From positions 124,001 through 188,000 of the forward strand of contig CAJJDP010000092.1 in NCBI GenBank assembly GCA_905182995.1: a stretch of 64,000 nucleotides of DNA, given 5' to 3'. This DNA is from Paramecium octaurelia (Eukaryota > Ciliophora > Oligohymenophorea > Peniculida > Parameciidae). The translations under genes were made by a program, and so were the position numbers. This document shows positions 43,616 to 55,773 of the stretch, one piece after another (position 1 is the first letter of the stretch; every line of letters starts with the position of its first letter). Under the pieces are notes generated by a model. That model made no database searches. It was given only the letters and a program-made list of their open reading frames with translations, and was not told where the DNA came from.

Positions 43616-44944
43616 ATGAACATTCTTAATAAAGAAGTTATCGCGAAAGTCTTCGATTTCTATTGCAAACAGCAATATGTGCAAGGACAGCATGCAACAT
43701 TTGAAAGACAATAGCATGAAGCCTCAATATTTACGATTGGAAAATGGATGCATTTTTGTAAAGATTTTCAAATTAAAGCGAAAAATTAGAGAATGCTAGA
43801 ACTATTTAAGAAATATGCTAAAAACTAAAAGGAATTAAATTATGATTAATTTATATAACTCATAAACATGTTGGCAATAGAGGAAGGTCAAGACTAAGAA
43901 TAATTTATTATAAGTTTGGGTTTGGATAATTGGAAACTGTGTTAATAAAAAATGAAACCTTTTTAGAAACCTTTTTAAATGAGAGATAAGGACTAGAGAA
44001 TAAAAGAAGTTAAGTACGAATATAAGATATTTCATCCAGATGTTAAGGATGATGAGTAGATTAAATAAATTTTATTGTAAAGAAAGGAACAAAATGAATA
44101 TTAGAAATAAATAGAAAGGGAAAGAAAAATGTTCACTAAATTATAGTTTGAACTAAAGCATTTAACAAAATAACAGTTAATCGAAAAATATCCAAATATG
44201 ATTCACCTTATTGATAAACTCCCAAATCCTTCTAAACCTACAACCTGTTCTTACATGAATAGAACTAAAATTAAATCCTAACATGTTTTAGAATAGAAAA
44301 AATCAGGTTTAACTTGGGAAAGTTTGAATAATATGCCAATTGCTTAAGATTTTGTCAAAAATTTAGTGGATGATGAGGAGGATCAATTTTTATAAGAATA
44401 TTAATTCAACAGTAAATAGGTGAGCGTAAATCGATATTAACCTCAAGTAATTTAGGTAATAGATAGAGAGAAAAGATCGCTATCTGATTATAATAAGATT
44501 CAACCAAAAATTAACTTAAGCTATGATCAGATACCAAAAATATAAAATTAAAATAACTAACCTTTAATCATTTTGAATGAAAAATAAGGCGTTAAAGTGA
44601 AGGCATTACTTTAAGATTTGGATCAATCTGCTTAAAGATAGAATGTCTCTCATAAGATAGAAAAACATTTAGATTCTCTCTAAGTAACAAAGAAGAAACT
44701 TTTATAGTAGCAATAACATGTGAATTATTAAAACTATTCAGTTGAGTTTCTTAGAGAAAGATAAAATGCCTAAGCGTAGAATGAATTTTCATTTTAAAAA
44801 GAAAGAAATCATATTAGTAAAATAAATAATTAAATGAATAAAAGAGTTTAAGAAATATAAGATATATAGGCAATCAAGGAAAAGAATCTGTTAAATTCAA
44901 TGTTATCTTAGTAGAGGATAAGAAATAGGAATTAATAAAAGTGA
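43616..44944 (+). CDS. Hypothetical protein with conserved N-terminal helical domain
   Basis: About 440 residues, no intron seen. The N-terminal ~110 residues form a helical, EF-hand-like arrangement without clear Ca2+ loops (FTIGKWMHFCKDFQIKAK; MLELFKKYAKNQKELNYDQF; LINMLAIEEGQ). The rest is highly polar, rich in Lys, Gln and Asn, with coiled-coil stretches (QKQIERERKMFTKLQFELKH). I do not recognise a named family. TGA 44942-44944; it converges on the RRM gene, 55 bp away. Confidence 0.7.
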
Positions 44945-44999
44945 TAATTGAATAATGTATTTTTGATTTATTTATTTTTGAATAATTTGCATAAAACTA

Positions 45000-46165
45000 T
45001 CATTTTTTGAGAATGATATTCATTTTTTAATTTTAGAATTCATAATCTGAAAACACAGCAATAATTTTAAGTGCATCTGCATTAGAAAATAAGGTCAAAT
45101 GAATACTATTTACTCCATATTTAATTTCTATTAAATTATAAAGAGATGATAATACCTTTGGCTTTGACAAACATTTAGATTTAATCAGAGATTTCAGAGG
45201 GATCTTATACGTCTGTGATTAGGAGATTTGGAGAGAGTGGGGTATTATTGTATGGTTGACTTTCAGGATAATAGATCATATACTCATCCTAAAAAGAAGT
45301 GGGTTATAGGGATTGGAGAGGTTCAAAATATATTCGTATCTAATTTATGATATGTTTAACTTACTTAGGAGTCGAAAAATTAAATATTATTGAGATATTC
45401 CTTTGCGATTATTGCCTAATTTACTGATTAATATTTAATGTAGGCTCTGGAAGATGATTTTTCATATAAGATTTCTTCTAAATTTCCAAACTTAGAAAAG
45501 ACATTGTAAATCATCTTGGCGGTGATTTTTGAATCAAAATTTAATATTTTGATTAATCTTGACTATCTCTGTTGAAGTAATTTTTATATCTCTGGATGAA
45601 ATTCTTCGATGTCCAAAGGGATAGTTTATTTCCAGATTTTCAGATCATCTTCACCATCTGATGATTCTAATAGACGATTGATTTGTTCGTTTCTGATTGG
45701 ACTGGAATTTGCTCTGGGTGACTAAGTTGAACTAATATGATTGGTTAAATCAAACTAAATAATCTCCTCTGTTCTTGAGTTAAGCATAGAATCAGAATTC
45801 TAACTATTGCTACTAGCCTATGTATAATCTGTTCCTCTTGAATTATCCACTATTTCGAGATTAAGATTTTTAAGTCGAGAAAAATGAATATTCATTCTAA
45901 AACTATAACAAAAGAGACATTACTTTCCTCCTTAAATATTGCAACCATTCAATTACTTTTTAGCTTAAATTGCACTTTTCAATTCATGAAATTCAACAAA
46001 GGCTTTGGTGGTTTTTCCTTTTTCAAAAATGAGAATCTTATTGATATCTCCAAACTGATTGAATTTTTCGTGTATGAATTAATTGTTCAATGTAAAAGAA
46101 GAAGGCAATGAATTTAGAATAAGAAGAAGAATTTTATTAGGAGGATCTCTTGAATTATTATACAT
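45000..46165 (-). CDS. RNA-binding protein with tandem RRMs (PTB/hnRNP L-like)
   Basis: About 370 residues. Start MYNNSRDPPNKILLLILNSL. A first RRM reads HEKFNQFGDINKILIFEKGK then TTKAFVEFHELKSAIQAKKQ, with a degenerate RNP1 (TKAFVEF). A Ser-rich linker (SSNSQNSDSMLNSRTEEI) leads to a second RRM (ITAKMIYNVFSKFGNLEEIL; SRAYIKYQSVNQAIIAKEYL) and the beginning of a third (NNTPLSPNLLITDVQDPSEI; GVNSIHLTLFSNADALKI). Introns: 25 bp near 45,342-45,366 and 28 bp near 45,118-45,145. The non-aromatic RNP motifs and multiple spaced RRMs resemble PTB/hnRNP L splicing regulators; that assignment is inference. Confidence 0.7.
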
Positions 46166-46356
46166 AAAAATTAATTAAATAAAAATTACATAGTCATTTA
46201 AAATAAGCAATCAAGAGAATCTAAAATTTTTCTTCTTTATCAGAATTATTTAATTTTATTAAAATTATTGCTCAATTAGACCGAAATAACACTACTTAAT
46301 AAGTTATGATGTACAAAAATTGCAAAATAAAAATTATAATTTATATCTGATATTAG

Positions 46357-47032
46357 ATGAGTTTTTATTATACAGAAGATATTTAAATGGTTTATGATGA
46401 TAATGCTCCCTTAAGCACCAAAGAAAAATCTTAAGCAAATTATAATCCAATATACAAGGCTGAGACATAAGAATAAATAGGAAACTATTCAACACCATAT
46501 CGAGTAACTTGGATTGATAATCTACAAAGGAAAATAATTGTAACTGTTAGAGTAACCTCTGACATCACTGTTAGAGAGTTTTTATAAATGGTTATTGGAG
46601 AATTCAATTAAACTTTTAAGAGAGCAGAAATGGAATTATTTTTCTTTCTTAATGATTTCTCTATATATGAACTTTATGAAATGGATGAATATGAAAGACC
46701 AGATGAAGAACTTCCGCGTAAAATAAAATCTAATTTGTTTAGCTTATGATGAACATTAAAAATTACGTCAACTAAAGACCAAATCTTTTGCTTTGAAACA
46801 AACTTAAATTATGTTGAATTCTTTAATGGTTTCTTCTTTGAGTGATCCATTGTCTTGTAAATCACCAATATCTCCAAGAAGTGAAGAGGAAAAACTAAAT
46901 CCACAATAAAATAATATATAGAATACAGATATTATTGATGAGAAATTAGATTACTAAGAACATGATCCAGTCAAAGAGAACATAGAAATAGATCAAAAAC
47001 CTTGGTGGTATTTATGTTGTTATGATGAATGA
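46357..47032 (+). CDS. Hypothetical protein, about 217 residues
   Basis: Start MSFYYTEDIQMVYDDNAPLS; a 25 bp intron near 46719-46743. The middle (IIVTVRVTSDITVREFLQMV; MELFFFLNDFSIYELYEMDE) could be a ubiquitin-like or Ras-binding-type fold, judged only from strand/helix pattern. A polar Ser/Glu-rich segment follows. The very end is KPWWYLCCYDE; the paired Cys next to Trp-Trp is a plausible lipid-modification or membrane-contact site. No family recognised. Confidence 0.6.
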
Positions 47033-47557
47033 ATTTTACTATATTTTTATAATACTACTTCAAATTTTAGATAGAGTTTCATCCTTTTTTCAATTTTTAC
47101 TTGCCTTTACATTCTTTTTATCATTATATTAGCTCATTCCTTAAAATTCGTTTAATATCATTTTTTATTTGTCTTCGTTGATTTAAATTTCTTAAAGATT
47201 AAAAGGTTATTAATATGATTTTTTCATTAACTCTCATTTTTATTTTGATTAAATTGAATTATTTATAATCTATTTTTAGTATTATTTAAGGAATTCGATT
47301 ACTATTTCTTATTCTTTCTGGCTATAAGATCTTTAATCAATTGGAAATTACTTAACTTATTAGGAAAATGTAGATGATTAAATTTAGATGAATCATTTAT
47401 TTGAATTCACACATTTTCTTTATTAAATATTCAAATTAATATAGCATCATGGTAATAAAAGATTAACAGTTAATTCCATGATTAAAAATCATTTATTTGA
47501 ATTGATTGCTGAAGAATAAATTTTAATCTAATTTTGGATATCAAAATACACAAAATT
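47033..47557. other. Intergenic stretch, one weak ORF
   Basis: AT-rich. A minus-strand frame at 47224-47406 reads DSSKFNHLHFPNKLSNFQLI then KDLIARKNKKQQSNSLNN and may be the end of a small gene, but no start codon is visible in frame. Otherwise nothing supported. Confidence 0.35.
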
Positions 47558-49237
47558 TCATTTATTCAATTAACTCATAATTTAATTAGCTTCATCCCTT
47601 TCAGGTCCATTAAAATCATACAGCCTTTTTGCCATTTGCATCGCCCTCTCCTTATCACCTTTCTTTAAGAAAACCCTAGCCAAATACAACAGAGCCTCTG
47701 AGACTTCTTTATCTACTGTCTATTCTTCATCTTTTCGTTTCAAGCTCTCTTCAAATGCTTATTAAGCTTTATCTTCCTTACCCTACAATTTTGATATAAT
47801 TATCTTACAACTGCATCATATAATTTAGCCAATTAATGTATAGCAATTCCTTCTTTATCTTTACATGAATTAGCTCGTTCATAACATTTCATAGCCTCAT
47901 TCTTTTTATCCATTTTGTCATAACATTCTGCCATAGCATTCCACATTCTAGCATCCTTTGGTCTACTGATCACCGCTCTACTAAAATAATAGAGCGCATA
48001 TTAATTCATTCCTTATAAAGCATAAGTCTGGCCCAATCCATACCAAGCTCTGAAATCCTTTGGATCAATTTCAACAGCATTTCTATAAGATTGTATGGCT
48101 GAAGCAACATTCTTCATTTCTAAGTATTCATGACCCATAAGAGTCCATGCAGCTAGACAGTCTTTATCTAACTTTAAGGCTCTTTGAAAATAATTTATAG
48201 CTTTAGCATGTTCATTCATCAAGGAATAGTAATTTCCGACTACGCAACAAGTTTCGGGGACGTACTTATTATTAGTAAAGGATTGCAAGGCTAGATTTGC
48301 CAGTTCTCCTTGATTTTCCTTAATATACAAGATATTAGAATAAGTGTCTAAGTTTTCATATCGATAGGGATCTATGCTCAACAATCTCTCAAACCATTCT
48401 AGTGACAATTCAAATTCTTAATTATTATAATATGCATTTGCTATCTAATTAATGATGAAATTTGAGTTTCTGAAATAATAGAGCAATAGTTAAAAGGATT
48501 CCACACAATTAGAGTTTTTAAACTTTTCCAGATTGAAATTGGAAATCCAGAAAAACTTCATCCAATGATTGGGCAATTCATTGATAGAGTCTTCTTCAGT
48601 CAATAATCTGCATAATTCTAGCCAGGCACTCCAAAAGCATGGCAATTAATTCAAAACCTATATAAAAACCTCTTTGGCTTCACGAAGTCTTAAAGTATCC
48701 TTGAGAATCAAGCCATAGAGATAAAGGTTCAACTAAACTTATAGATTATAGAAATACTTAGGATAATTATTTTTGATCATATAATTTGGATAGTTCTCTA
48801 TCTAATAGCTTTAATTCTGGATTAGTGGCTGTCTTTGAATTTTCATTCTCAAACATTTCTTCCTCTTTGCGTAACTCTCCATACATATATTACGAATAAT
48901 AATATAAGAACATTGCTGATTCATTTTTGTGAATCAATCCCTAGAGTAAAGAAGCACATTTTTTGAACTCTCTTAAATCGAATAAATTTCTTGCCACACA
49001 AATAATATCATTATTTTCAGGTACAAATTCTCTTAAAAATTAATATTGATAATCTGTGTTGTTTTGAATGAATTACATGGCGAATTGAGATGATTATAAG
49101 TCTTCCTCTTGGGTTAGACCTAAAAGCAATTCTCCTGTCCATTTACTAGATTAATAGAGTTTGTTTTCTGAGAAATATCTGGTGTAGTATTACAATTCCT
49201 TATGAATTTCACTTAATTTAGGCATTTATTCCATCAT
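47558..49237 (-). CDS. CDC23: Anaphase-promoting complex subunit 8 (CDC23)
   Basis: About 545 residues of TPR superhelix. The stretch AINYFQRALKLDKDCLAAWT, then LMGHEYLEMKNVASAIQSYR and NAVEIDPKDFRAWYGLGQTY, is the characteristic core of APC8/Cdc23. Earlier segments (VCNYYS-like VGNYYSLMNEHAKA; YVPETCCV) also fit. Start MMEQMPKLSEIHKELQYYTR at 49235-49237. Cdc23 is a scaffold TPR subunit of the APC/C ubiquitin ligase that drives mitotic exit. The C-terminal repeats (ATEERAI-type helices near 47,600-47,950) are followed by a short tail to TGA 47558-47560. Divergent from the phosphatase-like gene, 30 bp apart. Confidence 0.9.
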
Positions 49238-49267
49238 TCAAATTTCAAATAATTTATAATTAAATAA

Positions 49268-50567
49268 ATGATAATTGGAGCAATTAAAATTAAGGATGGT
49301 CTTTTTATTGGGGATGAATTTGCATCCAAAGTACAGAATATCATTTATTTGCTAGGACCTTGAATTTGTGATATAAAATAAGGTGAGTCACATAATTAAT
49401 TGTGCTGCGAAATAATTGCCTTGTGTATTCGAAAACTATGGAGTTTCATATCTAAAATTCAATTGGTAAGAAAATGAGCAGGTATATATCTATACTAATC
49501 GAACAAGCAAGTTTTATTCTAAAATGAGAACGTCAATGAAATATATCATTTTATAGAATAAGCTCATGTCAATGGTGAGTCAGTCTTGGTACATTCAGTT
49601 AGAGGTTAGTCAAGATCATGTTGCGCATTGGCAGCATTTTTTATGAGAAAATATAAATGGAAATTATACAAGACTCTTGAGTTTTTGAATACAAGAAGAC
49701 CTGATTTAGAGATAAGGGCTAGTTTTTATCATCAATTAACGCAATTAGAATCAAAATTAAGTAAAAAAGGTGAAGGTGGATTATCAAGTTCTTGGTAACC
49801 TCATGAAGAGCAAGATCTACCATTGGAAGAGGATGAAAAATTACTAAGAAATACTTTCTAGAATTCAAAATCAAGTGCTGCTGATTCTTGTTGGTTAGAT
49901 AGAAGATTATTTAATTAATATTTGAATGAAAATAGGCCAAGAACCATTACTTGGGCAGATGAAACTCTTGTGAAAAAGTCCTAAAAGAAAATGAAATAGA
50001 ATGCAACTAAGCCTGCTGTTAGATTAAATAATTAAAATAATATAAACGGAAATGTTTATCATGTAACAGTTAATAATTATGTAACTTTAAAAGAGGAACA
50101 AGAAAAATGCAATACTAGTTTAAACTCAAGAGAATCTGCCTAAATGTCTCTAATCAAACCAAGCAGTGGAACAATTAAGAGATAATAAAATGATAGTCTA
50201 AAAAAACATTAGGAATTAAAATAAAAGTTATCGTGCAAGTCGTAATCCGTGAAACAATAGAAAAGAGATCCCAGTGAAAGACCAAGATCAGCTTATGCGT
50301 ATAATAATGATATCATACTAGTTAGCCTGAACTCTAGCCTATGCCTAATTTACCAAAACCAACAACTGGACTTGCCTATAGATAATATTCACCCTTGGTC
50401 AAAGGTATTATGATTCATCCTAATTCATAGGTAATGCCATTCCAAAAGCAAATTAATTAATTGCTACAAGCAAAAATAAAGGGTGGAGATATCCATCTCC
50501 TGGATAAATTAAAAACGATGAGAGCATTATTTAATCCATAATTAATAGTAAGCCAGTTTGGAAATGA
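49268..50567 (+). CDS. Catalytically dead dual-specificity phosphatase-like protein (STYX type)
   Basis: About 415 residues. The first ~160 form a DSP domain: GAIKIKDGLFIGDEFASK, VSHIINCAAKQLPCVFENYG, and the active-site loop VLVHSVRGQSRSCCALAAFF. The HCxxGxxR signature reads H-S-V-R-G-Q-S-R, with Ser in place of the nucleophilic Cys and the Arg kept, so phosphatase chemistry should be lost while phospho-residue binding may remain, as in STYX pseudophosphatases. Introns of 25 bp near 49331 and 26 bp near 49482. The long C-terminal tail is basic and Gln/Ser-rich. A one-base frame break lies near 50,308 (SAYAYNN), after which PMPNLPKPTTGLAYRQYSP is coding. Two frames are open near the end, so the exact C-terminus is uncertain. 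Confidence 0.7.
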
Positions 50568-50672
50568 ATATCATTAATTTTTGCAATTTACTACATCAAT
50601 CAATATTCTTTCTGTTTATTTTTATTACACTCTAAACCATATTTAATTTCCTATATATTTTCAACAAAGCTC

Positions 50673-51143
50673 ATGCATCTGTTTCACAAGAGATTGCTTC
50701 TAGGATTACAATTTAGGACCAAAGAAACAATATAAGATACAAAAAGTGAATTTGAATCCTTTCATCACAGAAATGACAAAACTCTTCCTCGGTATATTAA
50801 GGAAACTCCTTATTCTGGGATTTTAAAAAGCATACTAATTATTTTTCTTTTTTTAGTAATCGTGACATCATTTATTCACTCCAAACCAAAAACAATCTTT
50901 ATAAGATAAAAATAACCTATTTAGAAAAAATCATATCAAAATATATCTCTGTACACTATTGAAATAGATTAAAAGCCTTAATTATAGATTATTTAAAATG
51001 CTTTACATTTCCCTTAATGGATTTCTTATTCCATTTTTTAAAAATATTAACAATATATATTAATTTATCATATTTTATAACAGATACCAAATTATCTTAA
51101 AACCTTCAAAATTGATTTATAAATAAACTAATAGATAAAATGA
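50673..51143 (+). CDS. Single-pass membrane protein, type II-like
   Basis: 156 residues without intron. A polar, basic N-terminus (MHLFHKRLLLGLQFRTKETI) of about 50 residues precedes one strong hydrophobic segment (ILKSILIIFLFLVIVTSFIH), then a polar Gln-rich tail (KPKTIFIRQKQPIQKKSYQN) with aromatic residues. Function unknown. TGA 51141-51143. Confidence 0.55.
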
Positions 51144-51276
51144 TTGAGATATGAATTTCTAAAAATTGAATGTATGTTTCTAATTTCTCTCTTTAATCAG
51201 TTTAAAATATTTTAAATTTTTGAAAATTTTTGTAAATGTTATTCAATACTAAGTTTGAAGTGATCTAATATTTATA

Positions 51277-52025
51277 ATGAAAATAAGGATTATTCTTCAT
51301 ATAGTACTTAGCATTTTCATAATTGTTTAAATGATCAGACATTCATAAACAACTCAAAAAAATCCAGGTATTACCCCAGAAGTATTTCAGAATTCTAGTG
51401 TCGTAGAAAACAACAGCACGAATTGCAAGAAGATGATAAAATTCTATGATAAATAGTTAATGATTTAAAAGCTGTCATATCCTGAAAATGTTAGTGTCGA
51501 AATACATCAATCATCAGTATCACTTAATTGTTTATTTAGAGTTTTCATATTAATCCAAAAATTCTGATTGATGAAGCTCAATTTTCAATTACCATGAATG
51601 GAGATTTTTATCAGCTCCACCAAACAGAGAGTCTTAAAATAAAGTTTACCCAACCTCAGATTATTAATTTGTTTCTAATCCACATCAAAGTGAGCTAATT
51701 TGATTACTAAAATTTTTATAATAGTGAAATTGATGAATTATAAGTGAGAAGAATTAAAATATTTGGAATATACAAAAACTAGGAATTCTTGTTACTTAAC
51801 AAGTAGATCTTCAAAAGAAACGATAGAGACATATACTTTAAAAGTTCAAATAGTAGAAAATATCTAAAGGTGTATATAGTCTGTAAAATGTCATTATGTG
51901 AAAATGCATATCGAAGTTATAGAATGCAATTTATAAGTCAGACTCAATAAACCCACATCTACCCAGTTACTTTATATTAAATAAATGATATTGAACTGTT
52001 ATAATTTGGTAGTGTTATAATATGA
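51277..52025 (+). CDS. Signal-anchored or secreted protein
   Basis: About 240 residues. The N-terminal MKIRIILHIVLSIFIIVQMI is a signal peptide or anchor. A 23 bp intron (gtatcactta...tttag) joins HQSS to FHINPKILIDEAQFSITMNG. Strand-rich extracellular-type sequence follows (LKIKFTQPQIINLFLIHIKV; KYLKVYIVCKMSLCENAYRS) and ends ELLQFGSVII. Not recognised. Follows the membrane protein gene at 50673 on the same strand, and both have a single N-terminal or near-N-terminal hydrophobic segment. Confidence 0.6.
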
Positions 52026-52079
52026 TGAATTCTTAGATGACCCAATTAAAATTTATATATAATAATTAAATAAGAGTCT

Positions 52080-53720
52080 TCATTTATTTTAAATCTTTTG
52101 TTTTTATTTGATTTTTTGAGCGTATACTTATTAAACTGAGATTTACGTTTTTTTTAAAGAGGTCGTGCTTTTTGAAGTACTAGCATTGTTGACCCTTTAG
52201 GATTCAACATTAGATTGAGTTTTCTTCTTGGGATAAACTTTTGGACTTTCGAGCATTGCCTTATACTGTTAAAATGAAGATTTAACATTGAGGTTGTTCA
52301 TGTTTAACTAATTGATGTTAATATTGATGTTTGCTGATAAAGGAATTTAGGATTACGAAGTATAAACTTTAAAATGCTTTTCCTTCGAATTTTAATGAGT
52401 CAAGGCTTATTTAAAGTCTATTCCTATATTAGTGTACAATTTATCTGAAGCTTTCTTAGAGTGTTTATTCGGAGAATTGATTTCAGTATAATGAGTTTAA
52501 GTTTGGCTTTTCTTATGTTATGCTTGTTAGTAATTATTATTAGATTGATTGGGTTTTAGCATTTATTGAGACTAAATCAATTTTAACTATTCAGAGGAGA
52601 TGCTTCTTGTGCTGAGAATGTGATGAATGCTGCTTTGCTTGGATTGATAATTAGATATCTAAATAGGTTTGGCTAATGATTTAGCATTATTTTAATTGCA
52701 AGGATTTGAGTGGCTGACTCCTACCACCTACTATTTTAAGAATTTCTGAAATTCACCTTCTCCATTGCTATTATTTATGAGTTTATGAGAGGACAATAAG
52801 GACTTTTAGGATGTATCTTTAGAGATAGTTTTGAGATTCAAATTTTATTAAGGAGAATTCTAACTAGTTCTTTAAAGGCAATTTGTGTTAAATTTTTGCT
52901 TGTAAAATTAGGTGTTTTTAGATATCAATTGCTTGAGTAATTTTAAATTTGATGGCTATGAAGGCTTTGGCTATTGATTGTTTGCCATAGTCATCCAAGT
53001 TGCATCAATGTTCTAATGATTAGAGGATCACTTACTACAATCTCTTCACTTCCCTTTTACTGTAAGATGTCTCTTAATAGAGAAAGACTGGATACTTGAG
53101 TTTGTTGTGTGATACTGTTGAGTACTTTGATTTCTTCTTTTAATTTCTCGCATTCTAACAATTTAGAGAATCGGTACCTGTATAGTTGCTGGCATCGTCC
53201 AAAGGAATCCCCAACATTATCTTAATTTTCCTATACTCCAATTGTCTAAATTGGATACAGATATAAAATACTTCTTTTTCTCATAAAAATAGATAGCCAA
53301 ATCTGAGAGTTTAGGTAAGAACATTCTAGGTATATCTTTATGATATTTGTAATATTCCAAGAGTTGATCGAATTTATTTTATTGATCGCTCTTGGGATAA
53401 TATCTACAATTTGATATTTTTATAAAAATACCTCTTGAACAACTCATCTTCTTCGCCATATGCTAAGTTATCTTTAAATTATATAATCCATTAGATTGAC
53501 TTAGTAGAGAAAAAATCTTCGAATCTTTTACCTTTCCATTAAGATTGTGAATATTTTGTATAGAGTGCCTGCAAAATGATTTTACAATTTTATATACTCT
53601 ATTCAAAAGTGGAGCAAAATTGATCTTTATTATTGGCAATCTCCCATATTTCTAACAGAACAAGCAATCTTCTTATGATGTATATTTCTAAATTAATATA
53701 AGACCATCATCAGCTTTCAT
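52080..53720 (-). CDS. Helical protein with low-complexity tail, frame broken at several points
   Basis: Unrecognised, about 530 residues if read through. The N-terminal half is helical: LEIYIIRRLLVLLEIWEIAN, SIQNCKIILQALYTKYSQSQ, KFDQLLEYYKYHKDIPRMFL, LRDILQQKGSEEIVVSDPLI. The C-terminal half is Ser/Gln/Asn-rich (KPIQISNYQSKQSSIHHILS; SANININ). Introns of 28 bp near 53,405-53,432 and 23 bp near 53,163-53,185. At least four single-base frame breaks, near 53,693, 53,284, 52,993 and 52,837, mostly at short homopolymers, with strong coding text on both sides. The start overlaps the stop of the upstream PACRG-like gene by 11 bp, so the true start or that stop may differ. Confidence 0.5.
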
Positions 53721-54499
53721 AACTGAATATAAATTATATAATTTATATTTAATCAAATTCTCCCATATTTGTCTAAGTAGGAATTGCTGTCTTGATTACT
53801 GTCATCTTTTTTGGTCCCTTTAGATAATGATACAATATCAATATCCCATTATCTTGTATCTATCTTAGTACATCCTGCATTATTTCTTTTTTATTCTTTT
53901 TATACATTCGTTTACTTAATGGAACCAGCAGATTTTTAAGGAGACTGTTGGGATGAGACCCTTTTGTATTTGAGAGTAATCTAAAATAATTTATAACTGC
54001 AATTACTTTAAAATCTCAAACGAAGACATAAAAACTTTGTCGTTTTAACTAGATAAGGCAGTTCTTAATGGCCAAACTAGTTTTGTCAGAATGGATACAC
54101 TTTATTCTTATGCGTTCTAAAATTTTATAATTTAAATTTAAAATTTATTCATTGAGCATATCTTTTATTTTCCGCCTGCATTATAAACATAAGCAAATGA
54201 ATTTCTTGATTAATATTTTATGTCTACGTCTTTTATTTAAATTGATCTGAGATGGACTAACTGTCTTAATATTAGTCAGCTTTTAACTTGGCAATTAAAT
54301 AAATCCCTATTTGGCTTATTGTTAAATTCTTAAGGTTACTGTTACTATTATGACTTCTATTGCTATTGTTTCGAGAGATCTTGTTCTATTTATAACAGCT
54401 GGAAGTTGAGATTTCTTTGGTATTACATTATGATTAGTAATTGCAGTCAAAATATAGTGTCAAATTAGAGTTAAACTTTAGATCTGTATTAATAGACAT
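53710..54499 (-). CDS. PACRG-like protein
   Basis: About 255 residues. Family signatures: SFAYVYNAGGK; LTKLVWPLRTALSSQNDKVF with MSSFEI; NSLLKNLLVPLSKRMYKKNK; and IKTAIPT near the C-terminus, as in the 'IxxKIPTY' end of PACRG/PACRGL. PACRG is an inner-junction protein of doublet microtubules in cilia. The order of motifs fits the family but the 'EGL-ET-HPY' region expected between them is not seen. The N-terminal extension (MSINTDLKFNSN; SNRSHNSNSNLKNL) is low complexity. One-base breaks occur before SFAYVYN and at the T4 run after SSFEI. Confidence 0.6.
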
Positions 54500-54560
54500 C
54501 AGTATAGTATAGTTAATATGAATTGAAGATTTGTTTGAATATATATTTATGAATAATAAT

Positions 54561-55773
54561 TCATCTTAACTCTAGTTTTAAAACATCTCTAATTTAATCT
54601 CTTATTTTAAATTGCAACACATCAATTTCTTCATTTTAGAGTGTTCTTTCCAAACTTCTATAATGAATTCGATAGCACTTGCTTGTAAGGTCCTTCTTCT
54701 TATTGTAAAATGTATCTACACACTCTACTTTCTCTATTAGATCTCCTCCGATGTCTCGAATAACTGAGTGCAAATCATTTTCCTCCCATGTTTTATGATC
54801 AACGTAAAAGGAAACATCTTTATAACAACTTGGATATTTGCTGAAGGGTTAAAATTTATTAATTTGGCCAGCTCTGAACTAATCGAGAAATCTGGCATCT
54901 TGAGACCAAAATAGTCTGATATCTGGGATTTGGAAGAGGAGAAGTGCTAATCTTTCTAATCCCAAGCCTGCTGCCCATCCCACTTCAGTGAGTCTCTGGA
55001 TTGACATAAATAAATACTTAACAATTCTTCATCAAGTCTTAATGAATAACTCCGCATCCAAGTACTTCCAACCATTTATCTTAAAAGTAGATTTCCAATT
55101 CCATCGATGGATTAGTAAAGGGGAATGTGGTTTCAACCCATCTCATTTGTACATCACCGAATAGATGTTTAGTCAATCTTTCTAGAGTCTCTTTTAGATC
55201 ATCCATAGATTCTTGTATTTAATGTTGCAAATATTTAGATGAGAATTGATCTTATTAAAAGATTCTCACAATCTCGACTTAATGAAATACTGGGTAATGA
55301 GTGGCATCGATTTCATCTCTTCTATAAACATCTCCTACCACAACAAATGCATCAACATTATTTTCTATTAATTCCACTTGATGAGCAGAAGTGTGACATC
55401 TTAATAAGGTATTCTCATTAATATAATAAGTGTCGCTTTTCTTTCTGCTTGGGTGATCAGGAGGCACTAATAAAGAATCAAAATTCTATATAATGATTTG
55501 CATTAATACCTACTTTACTGATACGATTGGAGAAAGATTATCAATAATTTTATACTTCAAAGGATACTTGCTTTGCTTCTCTGTTATGGCTTCATTTTAA
55601 AAAAATGTTTCAATTCTATTCTTTATTATTCCCAGAGGATGTGAGGGTATTTTATGTAAATCCCTACCAACATACGATATAATTTTATCAGTGATATTGC
55701 TGTAGGAATTCTATTGTTTCTTGATTTAATCTTGTAGAGAGCAAAATTGGAATCGAAGCAATTTCCTTAACAT
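54561..55773 (-). CDS. FARS2: Mitochondrial phenylalanyl-tRNA synthetase
   Basis: About 385 residues. Starts [20 protein letters not shown], a basic amphipathic leader fitting mitochondrial import. Then [40 protein letters not shown], the motif-2 region [20 protein letters not shown] and [18 protein letters not shown] are hallmark monomeric mitochondrial PheRS sequences (class II synthetase, charges tRNA-Phe with Phe). The C-terminal ferredoxin-fold anticodon-binding domain is present ([35 protein letters not shown]) and ends VLKLELR. A 24 bp intron lies just before [13 protein letters not shown] one-base break occurs near 55,575, before [18 protein letters not shown]. Confidence 0.85.

Noticed and set aside
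55239-55421. Plus-strand open frame within the PheRS gene
   Set aside because: The minus strand encodes unmistakable PheRS motifs at the same place.
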